Positions 26,821 through 40,334 of a DNA stretch of 64,000 bases are shown piece by piece. Within the stretch, counting starts at the first letter, position 1; each line of letters begins with the position of its first letter. The stretch spans positions 921,738 to 985,737 of the forward strand of contig OY718808.1 in the NCBI GenBank assembly GCA_963070105.1, written 5' to 3'. The DNA is from Litomosoides sigmodontis (lineage: Eukaryota; Nematoda; Chromadorea; Rhabditida; Onchocercidae). A program made the translations under genes and the position numbers. The notes beneath the pieces are model-generated. The model ran no database searches. It was not told the DNA's origin and saw only the letters and a program-made list of their open reading frames with translations.

Positions 26821-29800
26821 TCATGTTCTTTCGTTAGTCTCGCCAACATAGCAGCCTAAAACCATAGCCAAGTTTCTGCTTAAGCAACGTTTTGTCTGCA
26901 GTCGAGCATAACCATCCTTGCATTTCTTATACTGAAATCGTGTAAATCCTCGTGGTATTGAACACTTGTGCTTCCGAATTAAATGCCGGCTTAAACCAAA
27001 ACCATTCGCATATTTTGCATCACACAAATGGCATAAGTGAGTGTATGGTATATAAACCTGAAATCAAACTATAGCCAACTGACATGAAGTTGTAAGCTAG
27101 AAAAGTAGAAAAGCGCGGCTACTGTTGTTTATAATTCATTCAAAATAAGCTTTCATGTTAAGGAAAGAAAATACTACTTTAAATAATTTTCTTCTACTTC
27201 TATCAAAGAAAAAGGAAACATTTTTCGTAAAATTTTCTCCTATAACATGAACGCTTTTTCAATATTTTTTGAAATAAAGATACAAGACATAACGAAATCT
27301 TTAAAAGGATACAGAACATATTTATTAGTAAAAACTAATATGAAATATGCCTTGTCTTTTCCTCATTTTTCAAAAATTCCCTCATTTATGTTTAATTGTT
27401 CAACACTTTTGCGTTGAAGCATAAAATTACACGAATACCTTGTCATGCTTTCTGACATGTGCTGTTAACTGTTTTTTCCAACGGAACTGCTCACCACAAT
27501 GTCCACATTTATGCATAAGTTCGTTAGAGTGAACAACCATGTGACGATCAACATCTGCTTTTTGAGAAAAACTAAATACATATTAATTAAATATATGCAA
27601 AACTCAGCATACTAATATAATTGAGTACATTCAGTACCTCAATACAATTTTAGAACATTGCAAGTATTTTTAAATTTATCCTTCCAAAACTGCAACCTGC
27701 AAAGCATGTTTATAAGCAACTGCTTTTGCAAAGCTTAAGTTTTTTTAGATATAACTTAAAATCATGACTTCATCACCTGTGGCCACAATAACAGCAAGTA
27801 TAAAGTCGACATTTGGCATGGACAGCAGCAACATGTCTTTTCAGTGCAGATGGACTGTCGACGGTCACTGTGCAATACTTACACTTATGATTCATAACAT
27901 GTCGACGGCAATGTTCGCGTAATAAGCGTTGCGTTCCAAATTGTTTCTGGCATAAATGACAAGAATAAGTGGTTCGAAATTCCTCGTTATCAAGCGCCTC
28001 CAGCTCTTCAACGAATGAACAATGCTATTTACGATGCAATTTTTAAAAAAATAGTGATCTCTTTTAATAAATTATGCATCTTTCGAAAAGTTCACTTACG
28101 GAGTTAAAACCTTTTCTTTATAGCATAAAAATAATGCAAGATAACAAATCTTATAAGTTAAAATAGAAAAATTCCTGCTAGATTAAGTAAAGCTTTTTTC
28201 TACCATACATAGAAAAAAAGATTGTTAGGTCTATTCTGCGTTTTTTTCGTTTTTTGCTCTTTCAGTATCGCATCCAATAACTCCCAGTAAGGCGGCTAGA
28301 TTACATTTACAATATTAATATAATAAGATCTCTCTTCATCATGGAAACAATTACCAATTTGATTTTTACGAAGCATGTGATCAATCAATTTTGAATTATT
28401 GGCAAAGAAAACACCACAATATGGACAAGCAGCAGTTTTGTCGCCAGAATGATGCCGACAGTGAACACGAAGATTGGCTTTATTCTTGAAATGCATTTTG
28501 CAACCTCAAAAAGAACTGATATTCAAATTGTTCAAATATGAGGCAATATCTGCTTTCAACACTTGAAATTCATATGCTTTTTCCACTACATTCCATAATT
28601 AATGAAAAGTACTCCAAAATATTGCTTTAATAGAGATAGTTCTGAATGGATAGAATTCCAGCTAGAAAAATATAACCAATTACAGTTAGTTTTTAAACTT
28701 CAGTTTCAAAAAAATGGTCACCTTGCCAACCACAACTTAGTTGATATCGTTGGTCACGATCCGTGGCACCAAGTGAATCGATGTGATTGTCGACATGATT
28801 GCAATACAAATCAATATCATCCCAAAGAGTCTTAAAATTTCAAAAAAAACTTAACAAATCTCACTGCTAACAACTGATGGAGAAAGTTGACAGTAATATA
28901 AGTTTATACTTACACCACAAGTAGCCCATCCACATGCCATTGCAGAACCATCATATATAAGTTCCATAGATGTGCGAAAACCACAACTGAAATTATTGCT
29001 ACCAAGGCCCTGCATAATTTAATGAATCCTTGATCTTATTTGGTTTATATCAACCTAACTTTTTTGGTGATTATTATTGCCTTAATGAATGTGTTATGGA
29101 TCAAGGAATGTTTATTACGATGTCTTAAGATGGAGACTGCCACCGGATTACCCCATCAACTTGCGTGCAAATTACGACGATAGGTTATAGAAAGTATAAA
29201 CAGAAACTGTTTTGCTGTCGGTGTTAGGTCTTAAAATATTAAACTTGATGCACTGATCTCTCCAGAAACAAAATGGTTCACAAGCATCAAAATCTTCCGG
29301 ATTTTCCTTAACCCTCGACGTGCAATACTCATAATGATGAAATAGAAGTGTGGATAAATGCTAGGTGAACATTTTTTCTATTTCCTTTGCTCAGCTAACA
29401 TGTCAATGTATTAGGTCAATGTATCATAATTTATAAAGATTGTACTGTGGAATGTTTGCCACATCATCGCGACTGAAAATAACGTTTAAGCCAGTCCACT
29501 GTCGCCGAATATGATAATTGTGCATGTAGAGGTGACGACACAAATGATGTTCTGTAGCAAGTACTTTACTACATCCACTGATCGGGCATACAATAACACT
29601 ATCTTCACTTTGATCTTGAACTATAAAAGAAACGGACAACGTATTAAGAGCACTTCAAACACCACATGGAAACAAATTAAGAAAACAAAAGAAAATGAAA
29701 AATAATTCAAACCTGATAAATGTTCTATATGGGATAGCATGTGTTGCAATAGATCATCCAGACTATCGTATACGACAAAACAACTTGACCATAGACATTT

Positions 29801-30348
29801 GAAATAAAACTGAAACAAATGACAACTGATCGAATAACATCTACAACCAATTTGAAATTTCATCTTCCAAAATTAACAAAGAAACTATCATCGATATGCG
29901 AGGTGTAGTATTTCTTAAATCCAGGATCCAAATGTGATAAGTAGCATATATAAAAAAAAATTTTAACCTCCAATTCAAAATGGTAGTACATCAGTCAGCA
30001 TAGTTTCATCATTTTTCAAAATAAAACGATCTGAATTTAAACTACAAAGTTTTCCTTCAGTCTACTTTTAGGCTCTTGTTGCGAACTGCATTTTCCATTA
30101 TTTTTATTGCTTTAATAGCTCCAACCGCGTTATCATTTTACCTCTACGGCTACAGCAACAATATGGTTTTAATCCTTACAAATTTCAAACTTCTTGAAAT
30201 TGAAGAATATAAGCATGCTCTCAATATAAACCAATCTAATTGATACTTCTTTATCCCGTAGTCGAGTAATCCAGGTCATTTGCTCATCAGAACTAGTTGC
30301 TACAGGTGCATCTACCGGTTGAAGAACAATCGATTCGAACTGTTCCAT
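26821..30348 (-). CDS. HINFP: Histone H4 transcription factor homologue, C2H2 zinc-finger protein, nine exons
   Basis: Exons from the 5' end: 30348-30232, 29809-29713, 29620-29446, 28986-28914, 28830-28722, 28504-28355, 28005-27777, 27571-27439, 27057-26821; phases close, 439 aa. Ten C2H2-type fingers are visible, including FKCLWSSC...H...H, ACGWATC...H...H, SCGWQGC...H...H, TYSCHLC...H...H and LCHLC...H....H. Three features identify HINFP: the spacer ACPYCGVFFANNSKLIDH, matching its ACP-CGGMFANNTKFLDH segment; the finger pair at exons 6-7 ending in the RLLREHCRRHVMNHKC segment; and the C-terminal SIPRGFTRFQYKKCKDGYAR, matching the P-G-PRFRYKEHEDGYMRLQ signature just after the last finger. 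In animals HINFP binds histone H4 promoters and drives H4 transcription at the G1/S transition. The protein ends about 40 residues after that signature, shorter than the roughly 517-residue human protein. It is divergently arranged with the BED gene. Confidence 0.92.
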
Positions 30349-30378
30349 TATCCTTTCTTGTCAGGCTATAAGTACACT

Positions 30379-30388
30379 CTACAAAAAA
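30379..30388 (-). promoter_or_regulatory. Probable SL trans-splice acceptor of the HINFP gene
   Basis: On the minus strand TTTTTTGTAG ends 30 bases upstream of the ATG at 30348. Confidence 0.4.
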
Positions 30389-31885
30389 CATGTTAATGAA
30401 GAAAAATCAATTCATAAGAAAATAGGAAAACAACGAACTCACGTTATCAGCACTAATTTTTCACATAAATCAAATATGCAGTTACATGTTAATGTTACTA
30501 TACTTAATGAATACAAACACTTTTATGCCAAAATTGAAAATCTACACATCGAGCGCAAGTTAACGTCTTTGAACATTCACGCCATGTACTTTTTGCATTT
30601 GTATTTAATTTTGAAAATTAGCAAGTAGCAATTCACATAGGGTCATTTGAACGTTCGTCTTTGAACATTCACGCCATGTACTTTTTGTATTTGTATTTAA
30701 TTTTGAAAATTAGCAAGTAGCAATTGACATAGGGTCATTTGAACGTTTAATTTTTATCTATTATTACAATATTCACTACTACATTACCACTATGTTATTA
30801 ATCCTATGTAAAAAACAGTGCAACTAGTATAATTTTTAAAAAACAAAAGAAAAACCGAAAACTTACAAAAAATTGTCGATAAGCTTCATGTTAACACTAC
30901 TAATTTAAGAGTCCATATCAAGTGATATAACGAAAAATTGGAGCAATTGAAAGAATAATTAAAAATTCTTGCAGAAAAAAGTGGAAATAATTTAACGTTT
31001 GCTAAAGTGAATTTAAAAATTGGCTTTTGATTAGAAGAAAAGAAGCTATTAGCATCACTCAAGCAAATAACAGTTATCCAAACACATACCAACATATACC
31101 GCTTGCTGGAGTGGGAAAGAATGACGTGACGAGCGGAAGTGTCTGTTATAGGAAATGAGGAAATTAGAAAAGGCTTAATTAATTCCTCTCACTATATGCA
31201 ATGATTGAATAGTTGGAGAAACAGAAATAAAAAGAATTTGAAACGAAAAGAAAAACATTGGCAAGGAGACAGTGGGAATACCACAAACTAACCACAAAAA
31301 CAAAAAGGAAGAACGTCTAAAAAACTTTCCCACTTGCGTCATTCATATTGCGTCAGGTCGTAGTTCAAGCTGCGACTATTTGTTTTGGTCATCGAGTGAT
31401 GTTGTTGGTGCGGTCCTGCAGTAGCTGTGGTTTGCCACTGCGATTTTCAGGTTCCTATCCGTACATTGCTGGAATTTTCGGGTTTGTTTCTTCGGATTAT
31501 TGTACGAAATGATCCTTCATCAGCTATTTCATACTTGCATTTCTTTTGAATCGATTTTCTCGATGTTGTGTGGATGTGCTAGTTATTCATTTGTCAAACT
31601 TCCATGTATATTGCTTATTTGCTGGCATCTTGAACACAACCAGTTCTATTTGTCCAGTAGTTACTTTCTCCTAGTTGCTTTTTGTCCATTACTTGTCTGG
31701 TAATGATTAGTTTACTTTATGTGATAGTAACTGATGGATAGAAATAACGATTTCTTCACGTTGTGATTTATGTGGGGTGTATTGGATAACTATTCGTTAC
31801 TTGTTGATATTATTTAACAACTATTTGCTAATTGTTTTGTTAATTAGTTATTTAGCTTGCTGAAGTGTTTATTCATTGCACGCTG
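30389..31885. promoter_or_regulatory. Divergent promoter region between HINFP and BED genes
   Basis: About 1.5 kb separate the two head-to-head start codons. The stretch 31320-31690 is richer in G+C than its surroundings and may hold the promoter or first untranslated exon of the BED gene. ORFs here (30886-31095 minus, 31500-31703 plus) show no coding features. No TATA box is convincing. Confidence 0.45.
30564..30747. repeat. 92-bp tandem duplication upstream of HINFP
   Basis: Two adjacent 92-base copies, 30564-30655 and 30656-30747, differ at only two positions (C/T and C/G). They lie 216-399 bases upstream of the HINFP start codon, in its promoter or outron. Confidence 0.95.
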
Positions 31886-31892
31886 TTTACAG
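31886..31892 (+). promoter_or_regulatory. Splice acceptor just upstream of the BED gene start
   Basis: TTTACAG ends 11 bases before the ATG at 31904, a usual distance for SL trans-splicing. The same site reads CAG|GTAAAC, so it could also be a 5' donor of an upstream untranslated exon; the acceptor reading is preferred because no ATG-started frame leads into it. Confidence 0.45.
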
Positions 31893-31903
31893 GTAAACCT
31901 TAA

Positions 31904-34900
31904 ATGTCGATCGGTGGCATTGGGGTTTATGATCAACAACCACAGGTGTCGCAGGATGCGTTTGTGGTAGTGGGTGGACAGGATGTAATCAGAAGTCAGG
32001 AAATTACTACGAATGGTGTTGCAAACGATGTCATATATGAAACCAGAAAAGATTGTCATAGGGTTGGAGGATTTTTAATAGATGCATTCGAATATCCATT
32101 TTGGGACACTAACAATTATGTGTGAAGATTAGTTAGCGCTAAGCCACACAATTTTAATGGTTCATTTCGGGATAATTGTTTTTTTTTCTATATAAGTTAT
32201 GAAAATGTGTGAAAATATGGTGATTTATAAATCGCCTAATTTTTAAAATAAGTGCTCCATAAAAGTAAATTATTCATCACATGATAATTAAAGGCGACAT
32301 TTTAATGAGGAAATATTGAAGGCATTTAATGTCCCGCACATATTCACCTCGATTTTTAATGAGAGCTATTTTTCCTTAACCAATAGAGATGAATTCAAAC
32401 TATAAGGAATATGTTACATTTTCTAAGGATTTATAGTTGTTACTTCAGGAACTTGGTAACAGTGTTGCACACGAAGCAACAGCTGTGTTGGAAATAGGTA
32501 AACGTCGGTCAGTATATTTAACGAATACCGCAGCTGAACAATATGGGCAGGAAGCTGGCTGTAGTGTTGCAAAAATCACTCGGAATGATGATTGCTTAGA
32601 AAGTCCTGAGCGTTTATTACCACAAGGTGATAGCGTATATCATGACACAGGTATATTATAATATGAAAGAAAAATAATCGAAGGTGTGGAGAATTATGCA
32701 ACTTTATTTAATCGTTTCATTGTTATAATTTTTGTTTTACAGGTTCGGAATTGGTTAGCACTGAAAACGATGGTGAGCACCAAACACTGCGTGATATTTC
32801 ACGTTGTGCACCACGTGAAATTACTTACGAAGCGTCCCAATGTGACGTACAATCACACCACTGTAACATGCATCAGCAACATTGCAATGTTCAATCACAA
32901 CACTGTGATGCTCAATTGTCGCTTCCCAATGGACGAATAAGTTTTTGAAATTATCAAATTTTGTATATTTGAGTATTTTTTCGGAATTTGCAGCATATGC
33001 TTACATCTGATACTATCAGTTATTTAATTTATGGGTTCGGCGCCGAGCAGTTTTTTAATTCTTGATATGTTTTTAGGCTGATCGTGAAGTACATCCTGGA
33101 GCGAAGAATACAGTGAAGAATGAAATTGACTCTGACGAAAATGCATCTCACTTGCTGATCAGTCTAAGCAGTGCATTAAATCCTGGTGAAACAGAATATA
33201 TTGATCGTTATCGCCCAAAAGGCCGCCCAAGAGGTATTTAGTTTGTTGTTATTGAATTTCATTTTCCGTTCGGTATCATCATCTGTGATGCTTTGCTCTA
33301 AAAATTTTATGAACATAATTTTGATATCATTTACGAGCTTTGATATAGATGATAGTGAAGGGAAAAAAGATGACAACAAATGAAGACTTACCAGCTCACT
33401 TTAAATCGCTGATTTTGGCGATGTAGTTTTCGGCGATGTAGCTGAGCGTCCTTTATATTTTTTAATTGTCATCATTTTTGAAATTCCTTCTGCAGGTCCC
33501 AAGCATCCCGTTTGGAATTTTTTCAAGTTTTACAAATCCGGTGGACTTACTTTGGGATATATGTGTTTGATGTGTGGCAATGGATTTACTGGTCCTCCAA
33601 ATACCACAAATGCTACAAAACACCTTCGTTGTAAGCATAAACATGAATATTTGCTGTATTTTGATTTGCTGGAAGGTGCAAAACAAGGAACATTCTTCGG
33701 TGATGTGCATCAGTCAATCAGAGAGGTTGCATTTCAAATTTGTTTCAGTAGTTTTTGATTTGTTTCCTTTTACTTTACGTTGATTGATTTCCAGTCTATC
33801 TGAAATGGAAAGGAATAGGAAACGGTATTTATTCTCAGATTATATTTTGTAGAGCCTGTGGCAATAAAATATGTATTATCGCTCGCAACATTGTGGTAGG
33901 TAATTGTCGCTCCATGCAAATCACATTCAGTATACTGGTAATGGGGTTATCTTTATTGTAAACTTGAATACTTTTGTCTGTTTCTGTAATAAGAATTGTA
34001 TACATGGCTTGATACTGATATATTTCAGCTTGTTTCAAAACGGGGTGTCAAAGCAGATGCATGTACTTCAGAAGTTCATACTTCTGAAGGTTCCATTCCC
34101 AACTATGAAGTCATGAATGAAGGTTTGTCGTCAAAAGTAACCATGTATTGTTGCTTAATACGTAAAGTAGATTGGATATGAAGGGAAAATAATGGAGTTT
34201 ACTAGAGATAACACGAATGGGTAATTGGTAAATGGAAGTTATATTACTAGTATGTCCTTTAGAATATCACTAGGTGCGGGTATCTTATCATTTTTTGTTT
34301 TCTGTGGAAAATGATGATAATCCGGTAAAAATAGTCCCCATTATGTAAATTAATAAAATTTCGAATGTTTTATAGTAATTATAACGTATACTGCGTCTTT
34401 TCTGCACCAGGCATACACCGGAATCATGATTGGACAGGCGATAATGCGGGTAGCTCACAAGACACTGAACTTCATTCGTTTCTTTGTTCAGCATTGGTAT
34501 CGAATAATGTTAGTTATCTAAAGATTTCCTTAAAAACCTGATTTAACTGAGTTACTATTAGTATCTCGAATTTTAGAACGGTAATATTTATTAAAACATG
34601 AAACAAAATTAAGAAAGTAACGAAGCGTCATTTTATCTGTTCGTGGCACAAAAATGAAGCTTCATCTTCTGGTATTTTCCAAGGATTGGCGACACGATAA
34701 AAATAAGATAGAGTTGAAAGGCGAATTGAAATTTTGATGCTGAAATTCTTCCTTGCTTCGAATTTTAAATTCATATTTTCCTTAAAGCTTTAGCGCTGTT
34801 CTAAAAGTCTATTTTAAACCATTGCCAACATTTTTTTCAGTCCAAAAATTCGCTTGTTCGGTATGATGTAGCCAATGCTGGTGAGAATTCTGAAGTTTCA

Positions 34901-35652
34901 TCATCTGGCGAAGTTATTTTTACTGGTTCTTCTACTGGGTAAGGCAGTAAGTATGCTTCTTGTGCTAGTTTTGCTGGTGCTGTAGGACTAGAACATTGTC
35001 GTAAAAGTTGCTGACGTTGAGCATAGCTGTTTAAGGGGAGTATTTTGTGATAGGATTATTTCTTTTCTCGTACTTTTAGTATTGGAGTTAGATTCATTTA
35101 GTCTCATATTTAATAGATGCTAGTATTTTGGAATTCAGGGGTGCATGGAAGGGAGGATTACTTCTATTTTTTGACTGTTATGGAGACTTGGAATTGGGTG
35201 AAATGCTTGCATATTAAATTTGATTACCGCAGCATGTTCATTCATAAGTTTTTTGCTTGCAGAGATGCCGAAGCGGGTGCATCAGCTGTAAGCAGTGATT
35301 CTACGGGACAGTTTGCTGGGCAAGTGGAATCATTTCTTCGTGATTATCGTCGTTTGGAAACCGAGGTTTATTTTTGCTTACAGCTAGGTTTCCAAGTTCT
35401 TCTGAAGTCTCCAAGAAGTTATGTGCTTTCGTTTTTTCACTGTTAGGTGATAGTATTTTGATGAGTTATCCATAAGGCATTTTGTTTTTCGGTGATTATG
35501 AAATTCGGTGATTATTTCAGTGTCGAAGATTACGTGCCGAAGTAGCTGCCAAAGATGAGCATATCAAAACGCTGCGTTTAAATTTGATGGACGAACGGAA
35601 CAAACGGAAAAGCGCACTGATACTCGTGCAGCGTGCGTTGATCGATAAGTGA
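31904..35652 (+). CDS. AT-hook/BED-type zinc-finger and coiled-coil protein, about ten exons
   Basis: Likely exons: 31904-31984 (or to 32062), 32449-32650, 32743-32846 (or longer), 33077-33233, 33496-33699, 33795-33895, 34029-34122, 34411-34496, 34841-34938, 35263-35365, 35521-35652; about 450 aa. From exon 4 onward every phase agrees. An AT-hook-like KGRPRGPKHP runs straight into a BED finger: VWNFFKFYKSGG, then CLMC, NTTNATKHLRCKHKH. Exon 6 adds a second WKGIG...FCRACGNKIC segment with a CxxC pair. A Ser/Gly-rich linker leads to a strongly charged C-terminal helix, from QVESFLRDYRRLE to LMDERNKRKSALILV, which reads as a coiled coil. BED fingers bind DNA and occur in chromatin-boundary factors and domesticated hAT transposases; no transposase domain is seen. 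A nuclear DNA-binding role is inferred. The end of exon 1 and the exon 3-4 junction are uncertain. I do not recognise the orthologue. Confidence 0.75.
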
Positions 35653-38155
35653 ATTTTTTCATAAAATTAGCTTTAATTTTCTTTGTGCAACTTAATTTTA
35701 TCGAATTTTATTTTTACTGTTTCTCTATCAATCCAAATGACTAGATTTAAAGTTCGTTGTACGTATGAAAAACTATATATGTTTTATACTCTTTTATAAT
35801 CCCACTTTCAGCAGTTACGATGACGTACCATAGATTTGAATGGTAGAATTTTCCTGAATAACATTTTCCCTATTACTATATATGTTTCATCATGATGATA
35901 TAATTATTTTGTGAATGTGTGTAATTCATTTGTGGAGGCAATTTCAATTAATTTATTTCAACTGTATTATAATATTTTCATTTTGGCTGTTTTTCAAAAC
36001 AATATATTTTTTGATTAAACTCTGTTGAATATTTGATTTACTTGCACTAACGGGAAAACAACCATTAATGAGAGGAATTAAATTTTCATTTTGAACACTT
36101 TTTTGGATAATTGGTTATTAGTTGAATATATCTTGACCAATATGATATCATTTAACACAATTTCTTATTTGTTTCCGGTTGTTGAATCTGCTAACGCAGT
36201 ATCGCACAACATTTTAGCACGTATTTGTTAAATATAAAAAATGACGAATCTATATTAGTATAAAGTAAATAGAGCACAAAAAGCAACAGGAAAGGGAATG
36301 GAGGAAAAGGCGATGCGATGGTTACCATGTGTTGCCATTTGTACGACCTAGCAGATGTTACATGGTACGGGTGAAATTTACAGTCGCAGTTATCGTTTGA
36401 AACTCAAAGTGAACTATAGGAGTTCCTAAAATGTTTCCTTTCCTTTTCTAATTTACTTTTTTTGGAATTTTTTTTCAAGAAGATTTAACGCTAAATTTTC
36501 ATCCATTATCTTGTCTTGTTTTAATCAGTTTTGGGAAATCTGTTTATTCAAAACAACTATAATTTTGGGTTCTGGCAACGGTAATGTTTGAAAACAATTC
36601 TGTAACTAATCCTTATAAATGCTTTCCGACCTGTAATTAAAATAAATGCTTAATATAGTAGGATAAGCATATGGATTATCTCAATGATGGAAAATTTAGT
36701 GACTTTAAATCACATCTCCCACTAAGAGAAGCTAAATTATAAGAGAAAAATGAGGAAAGAAAATGGTAGGTAATTTTGATAATTTTAATGCCGAATTAAA
36801 TTTCCCAGTTTTGTCTTCCACTGCTTCTTATTTGGTTTTTTTTGGCAGTTAGAATTGTGCAAGTGTAACTGACACGTAAATGACATCATTTGTTTGAGAT
36901 TTTCAATAAAACTTGTTCATTTTCCTTTTTTTTTTTAACAATCTGCTTTATCACATATGAGGAGTGGTAAAATAAGTATTGTTTTTAAAGTGTAACTTTA
37001 AACATATTCAAAAAAAAAGCAAATCGAGTGAGAAGTTGATGTTTTAAAGTTTTATCCTTTTTGCTACGTTGTATCACTGGACATTGCATGTGTAATTTGA
37101 TTGAATTAATTTCATATGCAAATTATGCATCCTATTTAAATTGTACCAAAGAGGGATGAAGTAGAGTAAGTGTGCAATGTAGTAATTATTGTCGTCGATG
37201 AGGAAGACAGGAGGAAAGGAAAAAAGAAAGGTAAGGAGAAAAAGATATGAATCAATCAATCAATCAAAAAAAAAGAGGAAGAGGAAAGGGAATTGTTATC
37301 GTCAAATATCGGGAAGTTTTGGAAGAATTCGCCGCTCCTACGTATCCATCCGCCTGCCGTCACATCATTGGCATCCTTCTCACGGGTCTTTACTTCTTAA
37401 CGTGTATAATTACAATAGGTAGATAAGGACGGATAAATACGGTATTTAGCATCCATCACAACTGCGCCATCTTATCGGTCTTTTCTTCCTCTTTTTGAAA
37501 GTTTGAATTAATTGAAATGTCTCTTCGTGTAACTGCAAGTGCAACTGAAGGACGACAAATGAAGCACACGCTCCTTCTTACATTCTAAATGATTGCTTAA
37601 AAAGCACTCAACGAAACAGGAATGATGGAAGAGTGAAAGTTAAATTGAGGTATTATTCACGTTACTCTTCAAGTTGTGGAATTTTATGCATAATTAATTG
37701 GAAGTTTGAAATGTGTAAAAAGAAGTGAATATTGAAAAAAACTTCTCTTAATACATGAGAAAGAGAAGTGAAAGAAATTAAATTTATTTACAAATTACAT
37801 CCATTAAAAGGTGTAGTAAGTTCTTTGTATTACTTTCTCGCCTCTTCCTCTCACAATCACGGTCAGTTCAACGAATGATGAAAGAACGAAAGCGAAATTT
37901 TAAAATTCATATATTTATATTTGCGATATATAAAACTTTGAATGGCATTGAGCGTGCGTGCGAAACGAATGATAAAAGAAGAAGTAATTTGAAATGAATT
38001 ATTCTCATTTGGTTGATTGACATTACTGTCATCACACTGCGACAGATACTTTAAATTCAGTAATACAACGTTTAATGAAATGGCCGCAACTACTGTTCCA
38101 TCAATAGCTAATGAAAATTTTTTGCTTAATTTAATTAAAACAACAATTTCGTCTG

Positions 38156-38156
<1 letters not shown>

Positions 38157-38196
<40 letters not shown>
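38157..38196. repeat. (TG)n microsatellite
   Basis: Twenty uninterrupted TG units. Confidence 0.95.
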
Positions 38197-38197
<1 letters not shown>

Positions 38198-39498
38198 ACA
38201 ATTTCAGCTTTTGCCTATTTACATGCCGCTGGAAAAATGAAGAAAAAAACAAAAAAATTAGTTATAACAGTAATTAATAACAATAATAATAATTCACAAC
38301 AATTGATATTCTATACTGCAAAAATGAAACAAAAAAAAGCAGAAATATTGTTTCAAACAGTTATAACTTTTGATAATTTCACGAGTAATACCGAACGTTT
38401 TTAACAACGGTAATAGCGAACGAGAAAAATATTTGACATTTGTTAAAATTTTAAATAAAAAACAAAAAAAAAACTCACGCTTAAATAATTTTTGTAACGT
38501 AGGAAATTAGAAATCAACTTGCGCTTTAAATGCTTGTTGCTGCTTCCTCAATGATGTTTTCGGTTAGTTGAAAAGAAGAGATACGCCAGACATCATTACT
38601 GGTCACTTTCAGTTGTAAGTTGTGAGTTGCAACAGATCCGATCAGAAATGCTAAATCGTTTTGGGCTTCCTCACTTTTTTTAGGTTTTCATAAAAAATAA
38701 AAAGGAAAAAGAATTTTCTGTGATTTTACTAAAATTAGAATTCCATTCTCATTCATTGCGTAACATTGGTGGAAGTTAGGATGAGCGAGGATGGGAATGA
38801 ACGAGTGATCTCTCTGCTAAACAGTTCACTGTATCAACAAATTTTGTAGGTGTAGGTCCGTATGTGATCAAAACAAAGGACACCGCTTTATATTACATCA
38901 TTGAAAATTAATCTGATATGCTTAAATCCACCCGTAATCCATCCAACCATCCCTCCATTCATTCATCAATCCATCCGTCAATTCAACTGTTGTCCACTTT
39001 CGTCCACTCTCACTCTCACTCTCTTTCTCCCTCGCACAACTTCTTTTTCCTCTCTCTTTTTTTTTCACTTCGACTTTTTTTCTGCTATTCCATTTTTTTC
39101 CCACTTTCCTTCCTCCTTCATCAACACACACACACATATGCATATGGAAGAGAGGCGAGCAAAAGATACCGATTATAAATATATCATTGACTCAATGACC
39201 CTTGAACTTGTTGTCGTCATCACTTGACTGTCCAGATATGCAACACTTCAAATTGGGAAAACGAGCAAGAGCAATAATCGTAATTTTTTTTTTCGCTTAT
39301 TCTCATCTCTCTTCCTCTCCTGCGCTTGCGCTCTCTTTGCTGAATGTTTAATTTGACAAATGCGTGAAGAGGAGAGGATGGATGAGTGACAGTACTTCTT
39401 CATCTGTTTAAGTCGTAAAACTGAAGTGTTCAAGTGGAGATCAAAAGCTTTTTTTTGTGTCTGAACAGGCATATGGAGATGATTAAGCATCACTCCTC

Positions 39499-39558
39499 AT
39501 TATTATTATTATTATTTGAGTTATTAGAACTATCATTATTATTATTATTACTATTATT
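39499..39558. repeat. Interrupted (ATT)n tract
   Basis: Two short ATT runs separated by unique sequence; a small relative of the giant array 5 kb downstream. Confidence 0.8.
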
Positions 39559-40283
39559 GCTATTAGCTACAGCTACTTGATGAATGATATAATAAAAATG
39601 AAACAAATCGTTTTACGATCAATTCATCATTCAAAATTCCAGCATTCTTTCCTCATCATCTTCCTTCCCATCCGACTTCTGCTCGAGCTAACACCTCTCA
39701 AGCAATGCTTTTGAAAACATTTTCAAACAGAAGCCATTAGATGGAAGTAATTTATTTGAGTACGCTGCCTCATCTCTTTGCCACTACAATTGATGATGCT
39801 AATGACTGAAGCTTTCGATGGTTGCGAAATGATGGCTGTTTTGAGGGATTTGCATATTTTTCTTTTCTATTAATAGTTAGTTTACTGTTAGCATCATTGT
39901 TACAATCACTTACCACCGTCTATTAAGTTAAAGTTAAACATTAAGTTATCGTGAAGTGCCGCTCATGGCACTCATTGTTATCACCACCCTTAGCTATCAT
40001 TATTATCACCGAGATTTACAATCATTTCCATCCTTGTCATCGTTGCTTAACATTTCAAGCAGTGAAATTTGAGTTCAGTGAAGGATGAAATCTTCACTGT
40101 TAGAAATAATCATAGCAACTTCTGGTTGAGTGGAGATGGAGGAAGGACGAGGATTGCTTCTATTATCCTTCGTCAAATGGAGGAGAAAAATGAAAATGCA
40201 AATTTTGTCATTGTAAATGCGAAGTGGTGTGATCAACTAAGTGACCAAACAAAGACAAAGGAAGACCATGATATGATCTTATG

Positions 40284-40291
40284 GGGGGAGG

Positions 40292-40322
<31 letters not shown>

Positions 40323-40334
40323 GGAAGGAGGGAG
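40284..40334. repeat. (GA)n purine tract
   Basis: GA repeats flanked by G-rich purine sequence; about 50 bases almost without pyrimidines. Confidence 0.85.

Noticed and set aside
22608..30348. Operon of HINFP followed by the Tudor gene
   Set aside because: They share a strand, but the 1.5 kb gap and a separate SL-type acceptor for each argue against a standard nematode operon.
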